Source of the DNA: Rhizophagus sp. LPA8_4_AMF
Taxonomy: Eukaryota > Glomeromycota > Glomeromycetes > Glomerales > Glomeraceae
Assembly (NCBI GenBank): GCA_021464525.1
Contig: JADRCO010000433.1
Coordinates: 1-33,894 of the forward strand
Reading direction: 5' to 3'
DNA length: 33,894 bases
The notes beneath the pieces are model-generated. The model saw only the letters and a program-made list of their open reading frames with translations. It did no database searches and was not told the DNA's origin. Below, one piece after another: positions 11,201 to 20,892 of the stretch. The position numbers and the translations under genes were made by a program. The number at the start of each line of letters is the position of its first letter. The stretch's first letter is position 1.

Positions 11201-13060
11201 ATGATTGACTCGTACAATTGTTTACGTTTAGATAATGGTATTGTTTTCCAGGTTGAATTTTACAAAAAGATAATAGTATATTCTTCGAAATTGGTGATGA
11301 AAAAATTCCATTTGATAAAGTAAAAGTTGGACAAGTCGCGAAGTTTATCTCACGTGAAGGAAATTTTGAAAATTCTGACGTATTGAATCTTTGGAAAGTT
11401 GACGCCGATAAAAGTGAGCTTAATTCTGAAGACGATACTAGTAAACATGGAGGCGTGTTTATGAGTTATGAACACTATCTTGAAAGATATTTTAAAGCTG
11501 ATTGTAAACTTACGGATAACATCCAGATCGTTGCTGTCATCGCAACTACCACCACTGGTAAGTGTCTCCCAATTTTTTACCCTTCGAAGAAGAAACTTAC
11601 AGTCAAAACAATGATATATATTTTCGTCGTCGCATTTGTTAATAATATTGAATATGCTTTCTCATTGTCCAGAGAAAAAGACCTTTCACGGAAGAAGAAA
11701 GTAAGGAATGATAAATTTGTGGCAACACATGGTGCACGAGCTTCTGGAAAATCTACAGGATGTTTAGCGTTATGAAACAATTGGAAAATGAAGGCTATCT
11801 TTGCATATAGTAAGTTCTTATTCTCGTTTAAGCCATTTGATCACAAGTACCATTGCATCTGTTGCTTATATTTCTTCTTTTTCTTTGAAACAGTGTAACT
11901 CTTAAGGTGGTTGACATAGAAAGCAAAGAATTATTCTGGTCATCATTCGACAATTGTCTCGTCAGGATGCTTCCCAACATATTAAAGAGAGTATTAAGTC
12001 TAATAGTGATTTTGCTGAATTGTTTTCGGCAAGTAGGTGGAAAAGAAAGGTTGTTCTCTTCGTAGACAAGTTTGATATACTGGAGTCAGCAGATGATGAC
12101 GTTAAATCTTCATTTTTGACAATTGTTCGTGGTGTTAAAGCAACGAAAGATTATTATGCTTTTGGTCTATCAATACAATCGGCTATCCCACCTTCAGAAA
12201 GTTCAAAGTTGGTTGATACGCTTAAGACCTTTGGTAAAGCCAAGCCTGTTGTAGAACTTCTTCGACATTTGTTCATATGTGAATCAATGACTCCGAAGAA
12301 ATAAAGCTAGCAGAATTCCTGACAGCCGAGGGAGTGCTAACAGCAGATGCAGATGTTGAAACATTCAGAATATCATCTGCTTTTATAGATGAGCTGATGC
12401 AACGAAGAGTTATTCCTGATTTATACAAGTCTTCCCCGGAATTTGCAGTCCCCCCCCAAAAATAGTTTCCAGATACTCTCAATATTTTTAGACGGCCATT
12501 CAGTTCTTTGATAAAGACGTCATTACTAAAGCATTCGTTAGGTCATCTAAATTGCACATGATTTGTATGTAGGTAATCTAAAAATGAAACGGGTTCCTAG
12601 AGAAGGCGTGTACGACACAGAGTTGAGCAGGATCCTGGTTAACTGGCTTGTTAAAAGGGGTGGCTTCGAGGTCACTGGACAGTGGCATCTAGTTGAAAAT
12701 CGTGTTGGCGAAAAAGATAAGCATGCATATAGCGATATAGTAATTACAACGAGTCGGCAAAAAATTATTCTTGAGGTTTTAGCCACTGCAACAAAAAATG
12801 ACTTGATGAACACTTTGAAAGGGTGCTTGAATATGCTGAAAAACTATCTGCAAATGATATTTGGATAGTACATTTTACGTGTGAAGATGGTTGGTTATGC
12901 ATCTCAGAAATGTCATTGGCCATTTGATAAAAGAATTAATGTTGTACATTTCTTTCATGACCGGATGTTTGTAAAAGTATTAATGAATGTTCAATATATA
13001 GATAGCGATACCATTAGATATATTGTAGATGAGAATATATCGATATCATTACATTCTTAG
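11201..13060 (+). pseudogene. Crinkler (CRN) effector pseudogene
   Basis: Segments in all three plus frames line up in the order of a CRN protein. A possible start is ATG 11201. The ubiquitin-like header with LNLWKVD lies at 11257-11557. A P-loop NTPase follows: Walker A GARASGKST at 11731-11757, and a Walker B-like VVLFVDKFD at 12050-12076, where Lys replaces the usual acidic residue. Next come a middle segment (12286-12465) and a restriction-endonuclease-like C-terminal part (12580-13060) with YSDIVI and ILEVLATATK. Introns appear at about 11558-11674 (acceptor uncertain) and 11810-11893 (GTAAGT...CAG). Lesions: frame shifts near 11265, 11758, 11950, 12285, 12490, 12560, 12815 and 12885, and a TAG at 12463. 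Known CRNs act in the host or fungal nucleus; this copy should encode nothing intact. The family assignment is firm. Confidence 0.85.
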
Positions 13061-13677
13061 TTAGCTTTTTATATACAATTAATTGCTTTTTATAGTTTTT
13101 ATGTACAAAGTCCTATCTTGGTCGTGCAAAAGTTCTAAAATATTTTCTGCTTATTAGTTTTTAGTAATATTTGTAAAACTGTAACTGCCTAACTGGTAGC
13201 ATGGTGTTAACTTTATTATAATAAAAATATATATAATGCAGTTCGTAAATAACTCACGCATTGCGTGCGTATAGGTACAGTAAACATTAGAGAAGTTCGT
13301 GTACAACCTGTCCTTTATAAGGTTAATTCATTATTAACCTATAATATTATTTGTCAATATAAAGAAATTTGGTTTTTAATATTAGAACGTTTATGAAAGT
13401 TTAATATCGAAAGATAATATAAAAGTTTAGCATATCTACTCTAATGCGTTCTCATATTTAGGATGACATTTTTTCTCGGTTAGAAACTTTTTTGCAAAAA
13501 TGAATTACGCTTAAAGAACATATAAAAAGATTATATAATGGAATAATCATAATAATACGTAAGTTTAGAAGAATTAATACTGTTAATTTCTCGAACTGTT
13601 GCGTATTGAAATTAGCCAAAGTAGTACATGATATTCTATTACAAATATTACAAATTAAAGAGAACAATGGGTATTAC
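13061..13677. other. Gene-free stretch after the crinkler pseudogene
   Basis: AT-rich DNA with no coding-looking frame. The short minus frame at 13458-13667 lacks protein-like composition. Confidence 0.4.
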
Positions 13678-14090
13678 TAGTGATCGTCACCACACCACTT
13701 AATTCTGGCCGAATATTATAATTTTGTCCAGAGTTAAAAAATACTTTTTTCATCAAAAAATTTAAAAATTTCAATTTAAATAATAAATATGTAAAACAAA
13801 TTTGTTTAGATACTAATCGCACTAAAATTTTGAAAATCTGACTAAAAAAAATTTTTTTTAAAGCAAAAAATTATATTATACTGTAATTATAAAATCAAAT
13901 TTTCCCATTTTTTCTCAAAATCTATCTGAACAACAGCCTTTACAACCTATGAGAAACTTGTTTTATTCATAAATTTACGTATAATAATGTTATTTATATT
14001 ATGATTAGAATAATATCTTAGTCAAAAATTTTGAAAATTCAAAAAAATATTTTTTCGTGTGGTGACAATCACAATCACGGAATCACCACT
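13678..14090. repeat. Inverted-repeat element candidate, about 0.4 kb
   Basis: TAGTGATCGTCACCACACC at 13678-13696 is answered by the inverted GTGTGGTGACAATCAC at 14057-14072 (15 of 16 matching bases). Just inside the left end is a fold-back, TAATTCTGGCCGAATATTAT followed by an inverted TAACTCTGGACAAAATTAT (13700-13738). The right end continues with further CAATCAC and AATCACCAC words, so its exact terminus is unclear and no target duplication was found. TAGTG termini again suggest a hAT-like MITE. Confidence 0.45.
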
Positions 14091-14148
14091 TGTGACATTT
14101 TGACATCCCCAAATTTAAAATATAAATTTGTTTTATTTAAATTAATTA

Positions 14149-14214
14149 GAATGCTTGAAGTATGAACCAGCTAAACGACCAAATATTCAGGAAATCGGTT
14201 TAGCTCTTAAGTAA
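14149..14214 (+). pseudogene. Kinase C-lobe relic (plus strand)
   Basis: After a possible acceptor TTAG the plus strand reads CLKYEPAKRPNIQEIGLALK and a TAA at 14212-14214. This is the last helix pair of a TKL kinase domain (CW-x5-RP-x8-L). Nothing kinase-like was seen immediately upstream, where the inverted-repeat element lies, so the rest of the gene is gone or displaced. Confidence 0.6.
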
Positions 14215-14302
14215 CTATTACAATTGTTGATTCACTCATTGAGAGAATATATATCGGAATTAAACAAAGGAACCATAGGTTTAAATATCGAACTAATATG
14301 TG

Positions 14303-14478
14303 CAGTGTTGGACTATCGGTCCAATTGGACATTTGGACACTATGGACACCTGTCCAATTGGACATATGACCAATTGTCCAATTATTTTTTTTACTATTAC
14401 ATTTGGACAATATGGACATTGTGTCCAATTGTCCAATGTCCAATTGATATAATTGGATATTCTCCAAATCCAACACTG
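14303..14478. mobile_element. hAT-like MITE with TTGGACA word repeats (176 bp)
   Basis: The termini CAGTGTTGGA (14303-14312) and TCCAACACTG (14469-14478) are perfect 10-bp inverted repeats and match the right terminus of the MITE at 2945. The interior is a patchwork of TTGGACA and TGTCCAA in both orientations, open in several frames on both strands, which gives spurious NWT-rich translations. The 7-mer ATATGTG directly precedes the left end (14296-14302) and recurs two bases past the right end (14482-14488). This is probably a slightly altered target duplication. Confidence 0.7.
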
Positions 14479-14623
14479 ATTATATGTGACATTAATAGTG
14501 AAGTTTAGTATCAGATAAAGGAACATGGACTTAAATTAATTTCATTAAGTGATGAATTCAATATTGTTGAATATAAAAATGAAATGAGCCCAAAAATCAA
14601 AATTATGCTTAGAATCAAAAACA

Positions 14624-14657
14624 CCCTATAAAAAAAGTGAATACGTTTTTTATAGGG
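14624..14657. other. Perfect 12-bp hairpin
   Basis: CCCTATAAAAAA (14624-14635) is followed by a 10-nt loop and TTTTTTATAGGG (14646-14657). The stem is AT-rich with a GGG/CCC base. No gene end lies close, so a terminator role is not supported. It may be a remnant of a small inverted-repeat element. Confidence 0.5.
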
Positions 14658-14920
14658 ACAAGGAGATCGTGATCAATTTAAAATTGCAAGATAAAGAAAA
14701 GAATCGATAGCGTGCTGGATTGGATGATGATCACGTGATGGTTACGGGCACACGAGATGGACTATAAATTATTATCGCTCAATAAAACCCGTTTTGCTTA
14801 CAAAACTTATTTAATTTATAATTGAAATTATATAAGAATTTTAGTAATTAATAAAAAGTAAGTTATATATAATAAATAATAAATATGGAAAATTACGTAT
14901 TTTGGTTATTTTGAAATTAA

Positions 14921-15116
14921 TATGGAATATTCTATATACCATGGATCTTATTATGGGAGATATAAAATTTTTTTTAAAAACCTATCCGTATGTTAGGATA
15001 TTAAGAATAAAAGGTTCCAGAGACTCTCGATGATTATCGTAAGTTATAAGAGATGTTAAGATGAGAAGAGATATATTATTGAATATGTTTATAATGCCTT
15101 TAAGAAGTTAAAATAA
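14921..15116 (+). pseudogene. Kinase C-lobe relic with many stops (plus strand)
   Basis: One frame reads ILLWEI at 14945-14962 and, still in frame, GY at 14996 followed by KVPETLDDYRKL, with several stops. A shifted frame then gives YIIEYVYNAFKKLK ending at TAA 15114-15116. The order matches the C-lobe of the dual kinase at 16258-18850 (GVLLWEISSG ... GYREERIKDTPDEYYELY ... TIDYVYNALKKLLE). It lies on the opposite strand 1.1 kb from that gene and lacks about 15 residues after LLWEI. It is an old, dead paralogue fragment. Confidence 0.6.
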
Positions 15117-16257
15117 AATGTTGGCAAAAAGTTGTGACGATAAAAGAAGTTGGGCAAGAAAGCAACCAGATATATTTTACGTTTATATATATTGACATGT
15201 AACAGATGTTATTTGTTTTTCTTATTATAATATTATTAATCTTTACTTTGGAAATACTTTGTTCAGGTATAGATACTAAGACATAAAAAGTTCGATCATT
15301 TACCGTCCGATAATTCTTATATAAGCATGTTTTTGGTTGTTATCGATAGAGCGTATATATGTTGGTGACGCGTATGGAGATATAAGTTAGAAAATCAGCA
15401 AATACCGGTTTTTATGAACATTATCGATAAATAACTCTTTTCAGAGTTTGTAATATTTTTTTTTGTATAAATTTTATAACTCTTATTTGTTTTATTCGAG
15501 AAAGTGTAAATTCATTAAGTCGCAATTACAATATAACAAAATAATTTGGAATTTATCTCATTTAATCTCGCAAGCTTCCATTTTTTTTTAAATTACCTAT
15601 CTCGGACCAGAATCAAGATAATTCTGATTCAACAAATAATTACGAAATTTAACTTGTAGTATTTTGTAAAGTTGTTTGCTTCATACTTCCTATTACTAAT
15701 ATATACTACTATAAAGTTATTTGTGTCGATTCTCCTCTCGTCAACGTTCACAATATCTGATCTTCAAAGAAATATTATACGTGAGAATCGGGTCAAATCG
15801 AAAGTCGAATTTTTATTAATTAAATCGATTCCATATATAGTAAATTTCCGTATAATATTCGTCTCAGCGATGTCATTTTTGGACGATTTCAGCCACCAAT
15901 TTGCTTTTTAACGCGCCGTGTGGAATTGAATACGCGATTGGAAATAGACTTTAGTACTAGTGGGAATAATTATCTCTGTAAATTTCAAAATAACATTGAT
16001 ATTTGTGTTTGATCTTTAAGAAGATAAATAACATTTTTCCGATGTGTCCAATGTCTGGAAAATTAAACTTTTATATGGTAAATAAAATCCGTTTATGAAA
16101 AATTAAGCCTATTTTAGTAAGATATAAAATTTGAATTAAGGAATAAAACATTTGCTTTAAACTTTGATTACGTTAATTCAATTTTTTTTGATAAGTCATA
16201 ATACACTAAAACTTATAAATTTGTAATGTGGTTTTTATTGAATTTTTTTTATGAAAA
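15117..16257. other. Gene-free stretch
   Basis: AT-rich DNA with no recognised gene. The plus frame 15672-15911 has no family resemblance. Its right part is the 3' flank of the dual-kinase gene. Confidence 0.4.
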
Positions 16258-18850
16258 TTAATTAACTGGCTGATTAGATGAAAATTCTTGAGAATCTAAA
16301 CATAAGCTATCATCTGAACAAAATATTTTCAAATAAAGAGCATTAATACTTTAATAAAAATAATAAAGTAAATCTGAGATTTGATTTATCTTACCTTTGT
16401 CAATTTCTTTTTTGTCGTCAACTTCTTTTTTATCATTGTTTTCTTTATTATCATATTTTTCTAATAACTTCTTTAAAGCGTTATAAACATAATCAATAGT
16501 ACATCTCTTTTTAGGTTCATCATTCCAACATTTACTATATAATTCATAATATTCATCAGGAGTATCTTTTATTCTTTCTTCTCTATATCCTGACAATATT
16601 GCTGCAATTACAGTATAATCCGATTGATCTTCAAAAGGATTTTGACCACTTGATATCTCCCATAATAAGACTCCTAAACTATATGTGTCAGAATATTCTG
16701 TATAAGGATAGTGTTTGGTTTTACTTACTCTTAGAATTTCAGGAGCAACATATCGAATATTTCCAAACAACTTTTCATGTATAATTATTGCAGTATTCAT
16801 ACTTTTACAATAACCAAAATCTGTAATTTTTGCTTTTCCTTGATGTATTACTATATTTTTAGCATGCTACAAATTTATAATTTAAAAATTTAATTGAGAT
16901 GATTTGTAAGAATTTGCAAAATTATAAACTACTCACGAGATCTCTATGTAAAATTTTCTCTTTATGTAAAAAGTATAATCCATTTGTGATATCTAAAGCC
17001 AATCTAAATTTTTTTTTCCAATCAAGTTCTTTAAAACGTTTTGAAAGATAATGCTTTAAATCTCCTTCATCAGCATATTCCATAACAATATGGTATTCAT
17101 ATTTATCATCTACAAAAAAAATTTATTAATATACGAACATATGGTATGTAACTTTATACATTAATTAGGCGTAGCTTACTTTTACTAATTCCTAAAATCC
17201 GTATAATATTTTCGCAACTATGTGCTCTACTTTGCATATGTAATTCATGCTTAAATGCTTCCCACTCTTTATATTGAATATCTGATGAGTTAACTAATTT
17301 TTTGCATACTATATAATTATGACCATTTTCCCAATATGCTTTAATTATTGAACCAAAATTCCCTTTTCCAATTTCTTCAACAGAATCTGATTTAAATTCA
17401 GACCATTCTATTGATTTAATGACTTTCTTTTCAATCATATCTTCTATCCACAGTTTTGCTCTCGCTTCTAACTCATTAGTAGGTTTGGTAGTAATACGAT
17501 GTGTGAATTTAGAAGTTAAATTCAAAGAAATTCCATTTTTATAATAACTAAAAGCCAACTGTTCTAATTTATTGAAGACAATAGTAAACTGATCACGGTC
17601 TTTTGGATTTTGATTCCAAGCTAATTAAAAAAAAAGTTATTAGGATCATTAAAATTATTGTAAAAAATCTTTTTATAACTTACCATTTTTAATTATTTCA
17701 AAATAATTTTCATTGTTCATTGAGTCTATGTTTTCTCTATTATTATTTAAGACATGATCTTTTATTTTTTGTGTATCCCAATCTTGATAAGGAATTCTTT
17801 CAAAAACGAGCTCCCATAGTAGCATTCCAAAGCTTGCAAATTAAAATCTTTTTGTATCAATAGAAATTTATTAATAAAACAAATTTGATAATTAAAAATT
17901 TAATTACCTAAATACTTCGCATTTTATATCATATTTATATGTATCAAAGTTCTCAATTTTTTCTGGAGCCGTCCAATTAATTACTTTATCTATAGTTGGA
18001 GACATTGATGGGTTATCACCCATATAATAAGAATACTCAAAATTTGTTATTTTAGGTTCGCAATATCCTGACATCTTATTATTTTACAATTAAATATTTT
18101 GTTAGTATTATTATATCTTTAAAATAATAATGTTTAAAAGTTCATATAATTACCATAATATTTGCACATTGCAAATTATGATGAAGTATGTCATTTTCAT
18201 GCATAAAACATATTCCACGACAAATATCAAGTGATATTTGAATCTAGTATCAAAATTTAGTTTCAGTAATAATTACACATATCAGTTGTCATAAAAATAA
18301 AATATTCATACCTTTACATTCCAGCTTATATTATAATTATTGTAAACTTCTTTTAGATTACCTAATTCAGCCCATTCATTAATCATTATAAGAGTATTAA
18401 TTGTATTTGATATCCCAAAATACTTGAGAAAATTGCGTGAAGAATTTAGTTTAATCATTATTTCTATTTGTTGTATTATAGAATTAGCTCTCATTGAATA
18501 TTTTTCAGTGGGTATGGTAATGGGAATGCAAGCTACATCGAAAGATTTATATAATTTTCTTATAACAGAAGTACCACGAATATCTGATTTCTTCTTATTC
18601 AATGGATCAAAAAGATCCTTTGGAAGTATAATAAGTTTAACAAATTCAGGAATTTTTGGATAATGATGGCGTTTGTTATGGAGTTTGTTTATTATCCTCC
18701 TTTCCGTTATTACGTTATCTATAGCATTATTCAATTGATACTAAAAGTGGTGAACATACAATAAAATCAATATTATGTTAATTGGACTACTCAACACAAG
18801 GATTACATTTAGTATTATACCCTCAAATCATTTTCTTTTAGTTTTGACAT
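16258..18850 (-). CDS. Tandem pseudokinase-kinase protein (TKL-like), 668 aa
   Basis: Exons (minus): 18850-18821, 18740-18312, 18243-18154, 18074-17908, 17832-17684, 17620-17180, 17109-16937, 16866-16395, 16313-16258. All eight introns are GT-AG, 69-110 nt, with matching phases, and the exons total 2007 nt, exactly 669 codons with stop. The 10-codon first exon is the least certain. Domain 1 (about residues 55-310) is a kinase fold with INEWAELGNLKEVY, but HRD is HHN (174-176) and DFG is NFE (194-196), so it should be inactive; WTAPEKI and FGMLLWEL are kept. Domain 2 (about 365-610) looks active: GKGNFGS (373-379), VCKK lysine 395, HRDL (490-493), DFG (509-511), VAPE (533-536). A Lys/Asp-rich tail ends SSNQPVN. 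This is probably a cytosolic Ser/Thr or dual-specificity signalling kinase, regulated by domain 1 (inference). Confidence 0.85.
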
Positions 18851-18993
18851 TTCAAAAGTAAATTAAAAAATTGCAACATGTGAAAGAGTTATTTTATTAT
18901 CTATTTTAAGAAATACTGTACAAAAGATATTTGTTGCCACAATACTTACACGTGAACATATTGATTTAGGAAATGCAAATCATCATATGACTA

Positions 18994-19250
18994 AACTACC
19001 CCAGCAACACCATAAAAAATTCGCAGTCACGTGACATTTTGGCCCGCATTACGGCGTTATGCACTAACATGTGAAAGTTATCAGTGGCTGACCAGTGACA
19101 AATAAGGCGTGACGAATAAGTTTTCACCTCGAAAAAACTGTCCCTCAGATAAATATAAACAATGAAAACGCGGAGAGGGGTGACGGATGTGAAGAATAAT
19201 TTACTATGATCACGTGACTGTGAATTTTTTATGGTGATGCAGGGGAAAAT
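18994..19250. mobile_element. MITE with 36-bp TIRs and 9-bp flanking repeat (Mutator-like?)
   Basis: The left end CCCCAGCAACACCATAAAAA (18999 onward) continues through TTCGCAGTCACGTGA. The inverted right end, finishing at 19245, is CCCCTGCATCACCATAAAAA and then TTCACAGTCACGTGA: about 36 bp with three mismatches. The 9-mer ATATGACTA occurs at 18985-18993 and 19251-19259, five bases outside the arms on each side, so the true element is probably 18994-19250. A 9-bp target duplication fits Mutator-like elements. There is no coding capacity. Each arm carries a CACGTG. It lies 144 bp upstream of the dual-kinase start codon. Confidence 0.7.
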
Positions 19251-19689
19251 ATATGACTATATATGATCACGTGAGTTCTTTTTCGCCAAATGATCATCTA
19301 TATATATAAAAAAAAATTCTAACGTTTAGATTAGCCTGTATAAATAATTTTTGAATTGTGCAATACATGATTTGTCTGCGGATCTGCACAGAATTATTTG
19401 ATAAAACGGTATATATTGGTCTCGATCAAATGATTATCCCCAGAAATTTTTTTTTAAGCCTTTTTACGATACTCATGATTTACCATTTTTTAATAATTTT
19501 TACAAAAAAAAATTATGTAGTTACGCATTTTTATTTAAAATAGTTTATTAATTTAATATGTTTTACTAAATTTTTAACAGAAAATAATATAAAGAAAAAT
19601 AGAAATAACATTAAAAAAGAAAATGAAACAAAATGTAATATAAATGACAAAGATTAACAAAAGAAATGAAGATATGAATGGAAAATAAC

Positions 19690-20340
19690 AAGGGGGAACG
19701 TAAAGAAGCGAAAAGAAAGGAAGGAGGACGTATTGAAGCAAAAGAAAGGAGTGGAAACGTAAAGAAGCAAAAAAATGGAGGAGAACGTAAAGAAGCAAAA
19801 AGAAAGAAGGGGGAGTGTATAGAAGCGAAAAGAAAGTAGGGGGAACATAAAGAAGCAAAAAGAAAGGAGGGAGAACGTATAGAAGTGAAAAGAAAGTAGG
19901 GGGAACATATAGAAGCGAAAAGAAAGTAGGGGGAATGTAAAGAAGCAAAGAAAGGAGATAGAACATAAATAAATGAAAGGAACAAAAAGAAGCGGGAACG
20001 AAAAGAAATGAGGGGACATAATAAAGCGAAAGAAAAGGAAGGAGGAGGGACGTATATAAGCAAAAAGAAAGGAGGAGAAATGAAGAGAAACGAAAATAAT
20101 GAAGGGGGAATAAAAATGAAAAGAACAAAGGGAAATGAATAGGGACAAAAAGAACGAAAGGGGTCAAAGAAACATAAAGAAAAAAAGAAAAAGAAGGGAG
20201 AAAAGGAACGAAAAAAAATGAAAAGGAATGAAAAGGAATGGGAGAGGGACGAAAAAGAACGAAAAACAAAGAGGGAGACGAAAGAAAGGGAAGGGAAAAG
20301 TTAGTGAAGGAACGAAATGTAATAAGCGAAAATAAAAATA
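19690..20340. repeat. Purine-rich 30-bp minisatellite
   Basis: The plus strand is almost pure A and G. Between 19791 and 19940 there are five consecutive exact 30-bp periods, each beginning AGAAGCRAAAAGAAAG and ending GGGGGAACRTAA or close variants. Degenerate units extend on both sides, and from about 20080 it becomes a plain GAAA/GGGA mosaic. All three minus frames stay open because pyrimidine codons rarely form stops, which yields long Phe/Leu/Ser translations with no conserved domain. I treat these as non-coding. Confidence 0.75.
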
Positions 20341-20892
20341 AAAAAAAATAATAAACATACCTTATTGCAAAATCAGAAGAACCAAAGAACCTAAAAAGAA
20401 CAAAAAAAGTTAGTAAAGAACAAATTGTAAAAAACAAACAAAATAAAAAAGAAAAAAAAATCAAAACATAACCTTGATCAAAGCTTTGAGTGAAGGGTTA
20501 AAGAAAAAAATATTAAAAATGTTTATCTGATAAACAAATAAACATGAATAATTATAATAATAAAATATGGTGATGAATAAATTTAAATCAACTTAATAGT
20601 CCCGGTGCGAAGCAACGTAAATAAATAAAATAAAATAAAAAATGATATAATCGTAAATTAATGTTTAGTTTAAATTAGCTAAGTTTGATTTTATAACTTT
20701 TATTGAATGTTTTCATCAAACTACTTTATGATATAAATTAGTTCGATTTCAATAATTCATTATTCATTGTTAAAAAGAAAATTGATGAGTATTAAATAAT
20801 TGAATATTAGAACATTAAATTACAAGCTAAGAAATGCTTATGATAATAGAAATTTTTTAATTATTAAATAATATCAAACTTTTAAAACCCAT
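20341..20892. other. Gene-free stretch
   Basis: No gene was recognised. It lies between the purine tract and the possible last exon of the kinase gene on the right. Confidence 0.4.

Noticed and set aside
14207-14526. Overlapping open frames on both strands with repeated NWT words
   Set aside because: They arise from the TTGGACA words inside the MITE. Both strands give similar low-complexity peptides.
19574-20464. A 296-codon minus-strand open frame plus two further long frames, Phe/Leu/Ser-rich
   Set aside because: They are by-products of the purine-rich 30-bp repeat. All three frames are open, no domain is present, and the repeat continues beyond the frames.
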